Source: Rhodovulum sulfidophilum (GTDB lineage Bacteria > Pseudomonadota > Alphaproteobacteria > Rhodobacterales > Rhodobacteraceae). From it: a stretch of 64,000 nt of DNA. The notes under the pieces are model-generated. The model saw only the letters and a list, made by a program, of their open reading frames with translations. It was not told the origin of the DNA and ran no database searches. How positions within the stretch are numbered: the stretch's first letter is position 1; every line of letters begins with the position of its first letter. The DNA is taken from NCBI GenBank assembly GCA_003241785.1, contig QFPW01000003.1:62001-126000 (forward strand), read 5' to 3'. A program made the position numbers and the translations under genes. Positions 36,551-44,995 of this stretch are shown here, piece after piece.

Positions 36551-37939
36551 TCAGTCGCCGGGCTCCATCCCGAGCTTGGTGTCGCGGCTGTACTCGTCCT
36601 TCAGCATCCGCTTGTCGAGCCGGAGCTGGCGCGAGCCGCGCCGCTCGGCGGGCACGATCTCCGGCGCCGCGCCATCCTCGATCCGGGCGATCCAGGAGAG
36701 CAGCCGGGCGCGGAGATCGGCGGCCACCGGCTCGAAGGCCTCCATGCCGGCGAGGTTCACCATCTCCCAGGGATCGGCCTCGAGATCGTAGAGATAGGCC
36801 TCGCGATAGCTCTCGGCCGACGGCGCGTCGTGGTCGTATTCCGCCGTGACCCCGTATTTCCAGCGATGCGTGCGCAGCGCCCGCCCGGTCTCGGTCTCGC
36901 TGATCTGGAAGAAGACGTCATCGCGCCAGGGTGCCCGCGCGTCGCGCACCACCGGCAGGAGCGAGCTGCCCTCCATCTCGTCCGGCACTTCGAGCCCGGC
37001 CGCGTCGATCAGCGTCGGCGCGATGTCCGGGGTCGAGAACAGCGCCCGCACCTGGCCGCCGGCCATGAACCCCGGCCCGGTGATCATCGTCGGCACCCGC
37101 GCCGCGCTCTCGTGGCAGGATCGCTTGTACTCGGCGTTGCGCGTCTTGAAGTGGCAGGCGTGGTCCGAGGTGAACATGACGATCGTGTCGTCGAGCAGGT
37201 CGAGCGAGCGCAGCGCGTCCATCATCCGCCCGAAGGCCTCGTCGAGGCGTTTCACCATCCCGTAGTAGCCCGCGAGATGCCACGGGCTGGTGCCGCCGAG
37301 CGCCACGAGATCGGGCGGCGTCCAGAGCTTCGCGTCCATCGCCTCGGCATAGCCCTCGGGCGCGGGATAGTTGTCGGTGTGGTTCTGGTGATGCGGCTCG
37401 AGGAAGGAGATCATCAGGAGGAACGGCTCCTCCCTGTGCGCGTCGACGTAGCGGATCGCGGCGTCGGTCATCGCGTCGACGCGGTAGCCGGGCAGCTTCT
37501 TCTCCTCCCCCGCCGCGTCGAAGAGCACGCAGTCATAGGCGTCGGAGATGAATTCGAGATTGTTCGAGGCGAGCCAGTCCTGCCAGCCGCCGCGCGCCTC
37601 GGCCGGCACCGGCTCGACCCCGGCGAGATGCCATTTGCCGATATAGCCGGTGCGATAGCCGTTCCGCGCGAAGACCTTCGGCAGCGTCTCCATGTCGCGC
37701 GGCAGCGTGACCTCGTTGCGGAAGACGCCGGTCTGCGTCGCCCAGCGGCCGGTCATCAGCGAGGCGCGCGCCGGGCCGCAGAGCGGCTGGCAGGCGAAGG
37801 AGTTGTAGACATGCGTCCCCGCCCGCGCGAGCCGGTCGAAATTGGGCGTGAGCCCCATCGGATTGCCATGCGCGCCGGTCGTGTCGTGACGCTGCTGATC
37901 GGTGAAGAAGACGATGACATTGGGCTTGCGATCGGCCAC
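36551..37939 (-). CDS. Sulfatase (formylglycine-dependent), type 2 of two
   Basis: 462 aa. Signature CGPARASLMTGR with the modifiable Cys54; metal ligands in FFTDQQ (Asp14, Gln15) and FTSDHACHFKTRN near 260; the conserved lysine in YIGKWHLAG near 99. No signal peptide, so probably cytoplasmic. It is quite divergent from the 500-aa sulfatase at 29832-31334, so the pair likely handle different esters. Its promoter should lie in 37940-38050. Confidence 0.9.
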   Translation of the reverse strand: MADRKPNVIVFFTDQQRHDTTGAHGNPMGLTPNFDRLARAGTHVYNSFACQPLCGPARASLMTGRWATQTGVFRNEVTLPRDMETLPKVFARNGYRTGYIGKWHLAGVEPVPAEARGGWQDWLASNNLEFISDAYDCVLFDAAGEEKKLPGYRVDAMTDAAIRYVDAHREEPFLLMISFLEPHHQNHTDNYPAPEGYAEAMDAKLWTPPDLVALGGTSPWHLAGYYGMVKRLDEAFGRMMDALRSLDLLDDTIVMFTSDHACHFKTRNAEYKRSCHESAARVPTMITGPGFMAGGQVRALFSTPDIAPTLIDAAGLEVPDEMEGSSLLPVVRDARAPWRDDVFFQISETETGRALRTHRWKYGVTAEYDHDAPSAESYREAYLYDLEADPWEMVNLAGMEAFEPVAADLRARLLSWIARIEDGAAPEIVPAERRGSRQLRLDKRMLKDEYSRDTKLGMEPGD

Positions 37940-38050
37940 GGGCGCGCTTCCTTGCTTCAGGCTTTTGCCCGGACCCTAGACCGGGCCGCCCATGAAGGAA
38001 AAATGACTAATGCGCCCGCCGGGATAACCCCGGGGAATGCCCGGCCCGCC

Positions 38051-38971
38051 TCAGGCCGTCGCCTCGGCCTCTTCCGCGACCGGAGGAATGAGGTCCCCGG
38101 CGATCTCGCGCAGGAGCGCCGCGAGGTCGCGCATCAGCGCGGGCGTCGCGGTGGTGCGGCGCCAGAAGAGCCCGATCCTTCGGCTGGGGCCCGCGCCCGC
38201 GAAGGGCAGGATCTCGATCTCGCTCCTTCCCGCCCCGCCGCAGGCGAGCGCGGGCAGGAGCGTCATGCCGACGCCCGCCACCACCATCTGCCGCAACGTC
38301 TCGAGGCTGGTGCCGCGAAAGCCCGCGTGCTCGGTCGCGCCGGCGCGCTGGCAGAGCGCCAGCGCCTGATCGCGCAGGCAGTGGCCCTCCTCGAGCAGCA
38401 TCAGCTGCTGGTTCGAGAGCGCGTCCGGCGCCACCCGGTCGCGCGCCGCGAGCGGATGGCCGCGCGGCACGGCGAGATGGAACGGCTCGTCGAACAGCAC
38501 CGCGCCGGTCAGATGCGCGTCGCTCACGGGCAGCGCGAGGAGCGCGGCGTCGAGCTCGCCCTTGACGAGCTTCCGGCGCAGCGCCTCGCTCTTCTCCTCG
38601 GTCAGCCGCAGCTCGACCTCGGGGAAGCGCGCGACGAAACGCGGCACCACGCTCGGCAGCAGATAGGGCCCGAGCGTCGGGAAGACCCCGAGCCGCAGCC
38701 GGGTGGCGCCGCGGCGGCCGGCGACCGCCTCCTCGCGCAGCTGGGCGATCTCGATCAGCACGCGGCGGGCCCGCGCCACCGCCGCCTCGCCCGCCGGGGT
38801 CAGCAGGACGTTGCGCGGCGCCCGCTCGACCAGCGTCGCGCCGAGCTCGGCCTCGAGCTTGCGCAACTGCGTCGAGAGCGTCGGCTGGCTGACGCCGCAG
38901 ACCTCCGCCGCGCGGCGGAAGTTGCGGTGATCGGCCAGGGCGACCAGGTATTCGAGCTCGCGCAGGTTCAT
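38051..38971 (-). CDS. oxyR: Hydrogen-peroxide sensor OxyR
   Basis: 306 aa LysR-type regulator. The redox motif EEGHCLRDQALALC places the peroxide-sensing Cys198 and its partner Cys207 nine residues apart, as in Escherichia coli OxyR, and is followed by the family-typical TSLETLRQMVVAGVGMTLLPAL. Oxidation to a disulfide turns it into an activator of peroxide-defence genes. It lies 10 bases after ahpF on the same strand, so it is probably part of the operon it controls. A matching OxyR site is at 41259-41295. Confidence 0.94.
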   Translation of the reverse strand: MNLRELEYLVALADHRNFRRAAEVCGVSQPTLSTQLRKLEAELGATLVERAPRNVLLTPAGEAAVARARRVLIEIAQLREEAVAGRRGATRLRLGVFPTLGPYLLPSVVPRFVARFPEVELRLTEEKSEALRRKLVKGELDAALLALPVSDAHLTGAVLFDEPFHLAVPRGHPLAARDRVAPDALSNQQLMLLEEGHCLRDQALALCQRAGATEHAGFRGTSLETLRQMVVAGVGMTLLPALACGGAGRSEIEILPFAGAGPSRRIGLFWRRTTATPALMRDLAALLREIAGDLIPPVAEEAEATA

Positions 38972-38981
38972 CGCGCCGGGG

Positions 38982-40550
38982 TCAGGCCGCCTTCTCCGCC
39001 GCGACCGGCAGCCGGATCAGGTGGTCGAAGGCGGCGAGCGACGCCTTGGCCCCCTCGCCCATCGCGATCACGATCTGCTTGTAGGGCGTCGTCGTGCAAT
39101 CCCCCGCCGCGAAGACGCCGGCAAGCGAGGTCGCGCCATGGGCGTCCACCACGATCTCGCCGCGCGGGCTGAGGGTCAGCGTGTCGCGCAGCCATTCGGT
39201 GTTCGGCACCAGGCCGATCTGCACGAAGATCCCCTCGAGCGCGAGATCGGCGATCTCGCCGGTGACGCGATTCTCCCAGCGCAGGCCGGTGACGCGGCGG
39301 CCGTCGCCGAGCACCTCCGTCGTGCGCGCCGAGGTCAGCACCGCGACGTTGGGGAGGCTCGCGAGCTTGCGCCGCAGCACCTCGTCGGCGCGGAGCTTGC
39401 CGTCGAACTCGATCAGCGTGACATGCGCGACCAGCCCCGCGAGGTCGATCGCCGCCTCGACGCCGGAATTGCCGCCGCCGATCACCGCGACGCGCTTGCC
39501 CCTGAAGAGCGGTCCGTCGCAATGCGGGCAGAAGGCCACGCCCTTGTTGAGATAGGTCTCCTCGCCCGGGACGCCCATCCGCCGCCAGCGCGCGCCGGTC
39601 GAGAGGATGACCGTGGTCGCGGCGAGGCTCGCGCCCGAGGCGAGCGTGACGCGGAAGCCGTCGCCGTCGGCCTCCAGCGCGGTCGCGGCCTGCGCGCTCA
39701 TGATGTCGACGTCGTATTCGCGCACATGCGCCTCGAGCGCGGCGGCGAGCTTCGGCCCTTCGGTATGCGGCACGGAGATGAGGTTCTCGATCGCCATCGT
39801 GTCGAGCACCTGGCCGCCGAGCCGCTCGGCGACGAGGCCGGCGCGGATGCCCTTGCGCGCGGCGTAGACCGCCGCCGCGGCGCCGGCCGGACCGCCGCCG
39901 ACCACCAGCACGTCGAAGGGCGCCTTGTCGCGGATCGCCTCGGCGGCGCGGTTGGCGGCGCCGGCGTCGATCTTCGCGAGGATCTCCTCGGCGCCCATCC
40001 GGCCCGCGCCGAACATCTCGCCGTTGAGGAACACGGTCGGCACCGACATGACCTCGCGGTCCGCGACCTCGCCCTGGAAGAGCGCGCCGTCGATCGCGAC
40101 ATGCTCGATCCCCGGGTTCAGCACCGCCATCAGGTTCAGCGCCTGCACCACGTCGGGGCAGTTCTGGCAGGAGAGCGAGAAATAGGTCTCGAAGCGGAAC
40201 GCGCCCTCGACCGCGCGGATCTGGTCCATCAGCGCCTGCTCGACCTTGGGCGGATAGCCCCCGACCTGCAGCAGCGCCAGGATGAGCGAGGTGAACTCAT
40301 GGCCCATCGGCAGGCCGGCGAAGGTCAGGTGGATGTCCTCGCCGGGCGAGCCGAGCGCGAAGGAGGGAACCCGCGCCGCGTCCGCGCCGCGCGTGACCGA
40401 GACCTTGTCCGAGAGCGCCGCCAGATCGTCGAGCAGCGCCAGCATCTCGCGCGACTTCGGCTGGTCGTCGGCGAAGGCGGTGATCACCACCGGCCGCGTG
40501 AGCCTTTCGAGATAGGCCTTGACCTGCGCGCTCATCTTGGCGTCGAGCAT
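38982..40550 (-). CDS. ahpF: Alkyl hydroperoxide reductase subunit F
   Basis: 522 aa from the ATG at 40550; the longer open frame upstream is non-coding. N-terminal tandem thioredoxin-fold domain with redox pair Cys128/Cys131 (LSCQNCPD), FAD motif VVGGGPAGAAAAVYAA near 216, second CxxC Cys341/Cys344 (FCPHCDGP), NAD(P)H site VIGGGNSGVEAAIDLAG near 356 and GVFAAGDCTTTPYKQ near the end. It passes electrons from NADH to AhpC. Between ahpC and oxyR. Confidence 0.96.
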   Translation of the reverse strand: MLDAKMSAQVKAYLERLTRPVVITAFADDQPKSREMLALLDDLAALSDKVSVTRGADAARVPSFALGSPGEDIHLTFAGLPMGHEFTSLILALLQVGGYPPKVEQALMDQIRAVEGAFRFETYFSLSCQNCPDVVQALNLMAVLNPGIEHVAIDGALFQGEVADREVMSVPTVFLNGEMFGAGRMGAEEILAKIDAGAANRAAEAIRDKAPFDVLVVGGGPAGAAAAVYAARKGIRAGLVAERLGGQVLDTMAIENLISVPHTEGPKLAAALEAHVREYDVDIMSAQAATALEADGDGFRVTLASGASLAATTVILSTGARWRRMGVPGEETYLNKGVAFCPHCDGPLFRGKRVAVIGGGNSGVEAAIDLAGLVAHVTLIEFDGKLRADEVLRRKLASLPNVAVLTSARTTEVLGDGRRVTGLRWENRVTGEIADLALEGIFVQIGLVPNTEWLRDTLTLSPRGEIVVDAHGATSLAGVFAAGDCTTTPYKQIVIAMGEGAKASLAAFDHLIRLPVAAEKAA

Positions 40551-40597
40551 GGGAGTTCCCTTCGGTTTCGGCGCGGGCCGCGCCCGCTCATCGGATC

Positions 40598-40621
40598 GTC
40601 CCCCGGGCGATCCCGGGGGAC
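40598..40621 (-). promoter_or_regulatory. Intercistronic hairpin between ahpC and ahpF
   Basis: A perfect 10-bp stem (GTCCCCCGGG / CCCGGGGGAC) with a 4-base loop sits in the 85-base gap, 14 bases past the ahpC stop. With no U tract it is better read as a partial terminator or RNA-stability element that lets AhpC be made in excess over AhpF. Confidence 0.55.
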
Positions 40622-40635
40622 ACGGGGGGTCGGGC

Positions 40636-41199
40636 TCAGATCTTGCCGACGAGCTCCAGCGAGGGGGCGAGCGTCTCCTCGCCTTCCTTCCAAGCCGCGG
40701 GGCAGACTTCGCCCGGATGCGCGCGGACATACTGCGCGGCCTTGATCTTGCGGATGAGGTCGGTCGCGTCGCGGCCGATGCCCTCGGCGGTGATCTCCAT
40801 CGCCTGGATGATCCCGTCCGGGTCGACGATGAAGGTGGCGCGGTCGGCGAGACCCTCTTCCTCGCGCATCGCGTCGAAGTTGCGGGTGATGATCCCCACC
40901 GGGTCACCGATCATCGTGTAGTCGATCTTGCCGATCGTCTCCGACGAGTCGTGCCAGGCCTTGTGGGTGAAATGCGTGTCGGTCGAGACCGAGAACACCT
41001 CGACGCCCATCGCCTGGAGCTGCGCGTAGTGGTCGGCGACGTCGCCGAGCTCGGTCGGGCAGACGAAGGTGAAATCCGCCGGGTAGAAAAAGAACACCGC
41101 CCATTTGCCGAGCACGTCGGCGTCGGTCACGGTGATGAACTTGCCCTGACGGAAGGCCTGAGCCTTGAACGGGCGGATCTTGGTGTTGATCAGTGCCAT
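40636..41199 (-). CDS. ahpC: Alkyl hydroperoxide reductase subunit C (2-Cys peroxiredoxin)
   Basis: 187 aa from the ATG at 41199, the family's usual length; the frame is open upstream but MALINTKIRPF is the canonical start. Peroxidatic Cys47 in DFTFVCPTE, resolving Cys166 in GEVCPAAW. It reduces hydrogen peroxide and organic hydroperoxides and is recharged by AhpF. First gene of the ahpC-ahpF-oxyR operon. Confidence 0.97.
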   Translation of the reverse strand: MALINTKIRPFKAQAFRQGKFITVTDADVLGKWAVFFFYPADFTFVCPTELGDVADHYAQLQAMGVEVFSVSTDTHFTHKAWHDSSETIGKIDYTMIGDPVGIITRNFDAMREEEGLADRATFIVDPDGIIQAMEITAEGIGRDATDLIRKIKAAQYVRAHPGEVCPAAWKEGEETLAPSLELVGKI

Positions 41200-41534
41200 G
41201 AGGGTATCCTGACTGGGGTGACCCGCATGGATTAGGGGCCCCGGCCGGAGGGTGTAAAATAGATTGATCTCCGCGCTTCGATAGACCTGGTCTATCGCGG
41301 CGCCCGAGCCGGGCCGGAATACCGTGTTCCAGCCGAAAAACCGGGCGGTTTCGACGTTTCGCCGCGCCGGCGCGGCCGGACCGACGCGAAGCGCAGGGCG
41401 GATATGCGGCCTCCGCATGGCTCGGAGACGCCCCGGCGCCCAAATCTTCGGCAGTTCCCGGAGCGGCGCCGCCCCTTGCCCGCGCGCCCCGGCTCCGGCA
41501 CCTTCGGCGCGGAAACGAGAAGGAGCGCCGCCGC
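41200..41534. other. Intergenic region, ahpC promoter side and recombinase-like gene leader
   Basis: 335 bases without a convincing gene. The ahpC-proximal part holds the OxyR box at 41259-41295 and an AT-rich TGTAAAATAGATTGATC. The recombinase-proximal part is GC-rich, with a small inverted repeat AAACCG-GG-CGGTTT near 41337-41350, and ends in the GAGAAGGAG ribosome site of the next gene. Confidence 0.6.
41259..41295 (-). promoter_or_regulatory. OxyR-binding box upstream of ahpC
   Basis: The E. coli OxyR pattern is ATAG-N7-CTAT-N7-ATAG-N7-CTAT. Here the 37 bases read ATAG (41259-41262), N7, TCCG, N7, ATAG (41281-41284), N7, CTAT (41292-41295): three of four quarter-sites exact with perfect spacing. 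The right half is also inside a perfect 19-base palindrome (CGATAGACC-T-GGTCTATCG). It lies 60-96 bases upstream of the ahpC start, a normal activator position. Confidence 0.8.
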
Positions 41535-42440
41535 ATGTCATCATCGCCGCTGGGAGCGCCGCCGGAGGCCGCGGGCGGCGAGGCGATGGCGGCGAACACG
41601 CGCCGCGCCTATGCCAACGACTGGGCGCGGTTCACCCGCTGGTGCCGCGCGCGGGGCGCGGAGGCCCTGCCGCCCGATCCCCGGCTCATCGGCCTCTATC
41701 TCGCCGACGGCGCCGCGCCGGGCGGGGCGAGGCTTTCGGTCACGAGCCTCGAACGCGCGCTCTCCGGCCTCGTCTGGAACTACCGCGCCCGGGGCCTGGT
41801 GCTCGACCGTGCCGACCCGCGTCTCGCCGCCGTGCTCGCCGGGATCCGGGGCGGGCAGGCCACCCCGCCCCGGCGCAAGGAGCCGCTCGCGGCCGAGGAG
41901 ATCCTCGCGATGGCCGCGACCCTGCCGCGCGACCTGCGCGGGCTGCGCGATCGGGCGATCCTGCTCCTCGGCTTCGCCGGCGGCCTGCGGCGCTCGGAGC
42001 TGGTCGGGCTCGACCGGGCGCGGGGGCCCGACAGCCAGGGCTGGGTCGAGATCCTGCCCGAGGGCGCGCTCCTGACGCTGCGGGGCAAGCCCGGCTGGCG
42101 CGAGGTCGCGATCGGCCGCGGCGCCTCGGAGCGCTCCTGCCCGGTTCTCGCGCTCGAAAGCTGGCTGCGGTTCGGCCGGATCGAGGCGGGCGCGGTGTTC
42201 CGCCGCGTCTCGCGCGACGGCGCGCGCGCCCTGCCCGGCCGCCTGTCCGACCGGCATGTCGCGCGGCTGGTCAAGGCGACGGTCCGCGCCGCCGGCCTGC
42301 GCCCCGAGCTTTCCGAGGCCGAGCGCGACGCGCTCTACGCCGGGCATTCGCTGCGCATGGGCCTCGCGAGCCAGGCCGGCGCCGCGGAGGTCGAAGCCGA
42401 CCGGTTCCGCGTCAACCGCACGCGGGCGGCCGGGCTCTGA
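41535..42440 (+). pseudogene. Tyrosine recombinase/integrase relative lacking the catalytic tyrosine
   Basis: 301 aa. Residues 18-105 look like a SAM-like core-binding domain (NTRRAYANDWARFTRWCRARG) and 115-275 like the catalytic domain, with box I arginine in GGLRRSELVGLD (Arg152/153), a lysine in LRGKPGWRE and HxxR in YAGHSLRMG (His271, Arg274). Relatives normally continue with a GH-type box and a nucleophilic tyrosine about 25-35 residues later, before a basic tail. Here the protein runs straight from LASQAGAAEVEA into the tail DRFRVNRTRAAGL, and no tyrosine follows residue 268. The missing part looks like an in-frame deletion, so it should be inactive as a recombinase. It is transcribed away from ahpC. 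Confidence 0.7.
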
Positions 42441-42444
42441 CGCG

Positions 42445-43350
42445 TCAGGCCGCTTCCCCGATCTTGCGGAACCGCCCGGGCGGCACGCCGACATGGCGGC
42501 TGAAGGCGGTGCTGAAGGTGCTGTCGGAGGCGTAGCCGACCCGCCGCGCCACCTCGTCGAGCGCGGCCCCGCCGTTCCGGAGCAGCTCCTTCGCGACCGC
42601 CATGCGCCAGGCGAGCGCGTATTCCATCGGCGGCAGGCCGACCACGCGCCGGAACCGGTCGAAGAAGGCCGAGCGCGACAGGCCCGCCTCGCGCGCCAGA
42701 TCGGCGACCGTCCAGGGGCGCGCGACGTCGCCATGGATCCGACGCAGCGCGGTCGCGACCCGGGGATCGGCCAGCCCGCGCAGCAGCCCCGGGCGGTCCG
42801 CGCCCGCCGGCGCCGCCCGCAGCGCCTCGATCAGCAGGATCTCCACGAGGCGCGCGAGGATGAGCTCGCGGCCGATGTCGTCGCGCGCCGCCTCCTCGCC
42901 CAGCATGCGCACCAGCGCGGCCAGCCGCGGCGCGCCCCGGATGTGGATCATCCGCGGCAGGAGCGCCACGATGAGCGCGGCGTCGGGCGATCCGAAGGCG
43001 AAGGTCCCGCCGAGCTGCCGGACATCCGGCGGACCATCGGCGCGGCCGTGGCGGATCTCCCTTCCCGGCGGCGGCGCGGCGCGCGGGTCGATCCGGACCG
43101 GCGCCGCGGGCTCGAGGCCCGACATGGTGAAGGCGGGCGTCGCGGGCAGCAGCACGAAGTCGCCGGCCTCGAGCACGACCTCCGGCTCGCCGTCGACGGC
43201 GAGCCGGCAGCGTCCGTCGATGACGGCGCAGAAGCCCGGCTGGCCGAATTCGGCGTAGCGCACCGCCCAGCGGCCCGCGCCGGTGATCCCCTTCGAGAAC
43301 ACGGCGCGCGGCCGCAAGAGCTGGATCACCTGGGCGAGCGGATCGGGCAT
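42445..43350 (-). CDS. AraC-family regulator with N-terminal cupin
   Basis: 301 aa. A cupin-like sensor domain spans about 1-190 (AVIDGRCRLAVDGEPEVVLEAGDFVLLPATP) and a C-terminal double HTH about 195-295 (WTVADLAREAGLSRSAFFDRFRRVVG and VARRVGYASDSTFSTAFSRHVG). It is divergent from the SDR gene with a 100-base gap holding an 11-base inverted repeat. AraC/SDR pairs of this layout are common in proteobacteria, and the regulator most probably controls the SDR gene. It converges on the recombinase-like gene, 4 bases stop to stop. Confidence 0.9.
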   Translation of the reverse strand: MPDPLAQVIQLLRPRAVFSKGITGAGRWAVRYAEFGQPGFCAVIDGRCRLAVDGEPEVVLEAGDFVLLPATPAFTMSGLEPAAPVRIDPRAAPPPGREIRHGRADGPPDVRQLGGTFAFGSPDAALIVALLPRMIHIRGAPRLAALVRMLGEEAARDDIGRELILARLVEILLIEALRAAPAGADRPGLLRGLADPRVATALRRIHGDVARPWTVADLAREAGLSRSAFFDRFRRVVGLPPMEYALAWRMAVAKELLRNGGAALDEVARRVGYASDSTFSTAFSRHVGVPPGRFRKIGEAA

Positions 43351-43351
43351 T

Positions 43352-43401
43352 TCAGGACTATCGAGAATGAAATTCGGACGTCTGATCGAAGATAGTCCTG
43401 A
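43352..43401. promoter_or_regulatory. Long inverted repeat operator between AraC and SDR genes
   Basis: TCAGGACTATC (43352-43362) and its exact complement GATAGTCCTGA (43391-43401) are separated by 28 bases. The left arm begins one base from the AraC start codon. AraC proteins bind paired half-sites, so this is the probable operator for both divergent genes. Confidence 0.65.
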
Positions 43402-43450
43402 TCCTCGCCGGCTATACCCTCCCCGTCAACAGCGAACACGGGAGATCCCC

Positions 43451-44236
43451 ATGCGAACCGTCCTGATCACCGGCTGCTCCTCGGGCTACGGGCTCGAGAC
43501 CGCCCGCCACTTCCACGCGAAGGGCTGGCACGTCATCGCCACCATGCGCCGGCCGCGCGCGGGCCTGCTGCCCGCCTCGGAGCGCATCCGCCTCCCGCCG
43601 CTCGACGTCACCGATCCCGCCAGCATCGCCGCGGCGGTCGCCGCCGCGGGGCCGATCGACGTCCTGGTGAACAACGCCGGGATCGGCGTGGTCGGCGCCT
43701 TCGAGGCGACGCCGATGGCGCAGGTGCGCGAGGTGTTCGAGACCAATACCTTCGGCGTGATGGCGATGTGCCAGGCGGTGATCCCGGGGATGCGCGCGCG
43801 CCGCTCCGGGGTCATCGTCAACGTGACCTCGAGCGTCACGCTGGCGCCAATGCCGCTCGCCGCCGCCTATACCGCGAGCAAGCAGGCGATCGAGGGCTTC
43901 ACCGGCTCGCTCGCGCACGAGCTTCGCGTCTTCGGGATCGGCGCGAAGCTGGTCGAGCCCGGCTACGCGCCCACGACGCGGTTCGCGGCCAATACCGGCA
44001 TTCCGGTCGCGGAGCTGATCCCGGAGGCCTACGCCGCCTTCGCGGCGCCGATCTTCGCGGGCTACGCCGACCCCGGGCTGGTCACGACCGAGGCGGACGT
44101 CGCCGAGGCGGTCTGGCGCGCCGCGACCGACGGGACCGGGCGGCCGCGCTATCCCGCCGGCGCCGACGCGCTCGCGCTCGCGCTCGCGGCGGGAAGGAAG
44201 GACCTCGGCGGCGGCGAGGCGCCGTCCAAGGGCTGA
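43451..44236 (+). CDS. Short-chain dehydrogenase/reductase
   Basis: 261 aa from the ATG at 43451 with GGGAGATCCCC upstream. Classical SDR: TGCSSGYG cofactor motif near 8, NNAG near 75, serine in VTSSVTL near 125, and catalytic YxxxK in AAYTASKQAIEGF near 140. Arg in ATMRRPR after the second strand suggests NADP. The substrate is unknown. It is controlled by the divergent AraC gene, to judge by the shared inverted repeat. Confidence 0.92.
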   Translation: MRTVLITGCSSGYGLETARHFHAKGWHVIATMRRPRAGLLPASERIRLPPLDVTDPASIAAAVAAAGPIDVLVNNAGIGVVGAFEATPMAQVREVFETNTFGVMAMCQAVIPGMRARRSGVIVNVTSSVTLAPMPLAAAYTASKQAIEGFTGSLAHELRVFGIGAKLVEPGYAPTTRFAANTGIPVAELIPEAYAAFAAPIFAGYADPGLVTTEADVAEAVWRAATDGTGRPRYPAGADALALALAAGRKDLGGGEAPSKG

Positions 44237-44254
44237 ACGCCCCCGCCCGACGCC

Positions 44255-44995
44255 TCAGCCGAAGCGCGCGAAGGCGCGGCGGGCGAGCCGGTCGACCAGC
44301 GCGTGAAAGCCGACGGTGATCAGCGTGACGAGGGCGAGGCCAGCGAAGACGAGATCGACGCGCATCCGGCCGTTGGCATGGATCATCAGCGCGCCGAGAC
44401 CCTCCGAACCGCCCACCCATTCGCCGATCACCGCGCCCACGGGGGCGTAGATCGCCGCGAGCCGGAGCCCGGTGCCGAGCGCGGGCAAGGCGGCGGGCAC
44501 GCGCAGGTGGATCATCTCGCGCCAGCGCCCGGCGCCCATCACCCGGCCGAGGTCGAGGCTCGCGGGCGGCGTGCGGGTCAGCCCGTCGAAGAAGGCGGTG
44601 GTGACCGGGAAGAAGGTGATGAGCGCGGCCACGACGATCTTGGGCGCGGCGCCATAGCCGAGCCAGAGCGTCAGGATCGGCGCCAGCGCGAAGATCGGGA
44701 TCGTCTGCGAGAAAAGGAGCGCCGGCCGCAGCGCCCGGGCGCAGGCGGACCAGGCGGCCATCAGGGTCGCGAGCCCGACTCCGATCGCGCCGCCGAGGCC
44801 GAAGCCCGCGAGGATCTCGCCAAGCGTGCGCAGGCTGGCCGCGCCGAGCTCGGCCCGGTGGGTCCAGAGCGCGAGCGCGACGAGCCGCGGCCCCGGCAGC
44901 AGGTAGGGCGGCAGGCCGGTCAGCCAGACCAGCGCCTGCCAGGCCGCGAGAAAGCCGGCGAAGACCGCGAGCGGTCCGGCGAGCGCCCGTCTCAT
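44255..44995 (-). CDS. thiX: ABC transporter permease for a thiamine precursor (ThiX-like)
   Basis: 246 aa, about six membrane helices, with the TauC/SsuC-type EAA segment (ASLDLGRVMGAGRWREMIHLRVP near 145). It is the last gene of the thiamine operon, overlapping the ATPase gene by 4 bases. With ThiY and ThiZ it should import a pyrimidine precursor such as formylaminopyrimidine, salvaged by TenA. Assignment rests on context, since the family alone does not fix the substrate. Confidence 0.85.
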   Translation of the reverse strand: MRRALAGPLAVFAGFLAAWQALVWLTGLPPYLLPGPRLVALALWTHRAELGAASLRTLGEILAGFGLGGAIGVGLATLMAAWSACARALRPALLFSQTIPIFALAPILTLWLGYGAAPKIVVAALITFFPVTTAFFDGLTRTPPASLDLGRVMGAGRWREMIHLRVPAALPALGTGLRLAAIYAPVGAVIGEWVGGSEGLGALMIHANGRMRVDLVFAGLALVTLITVGFHALVDRLARRAFARFG

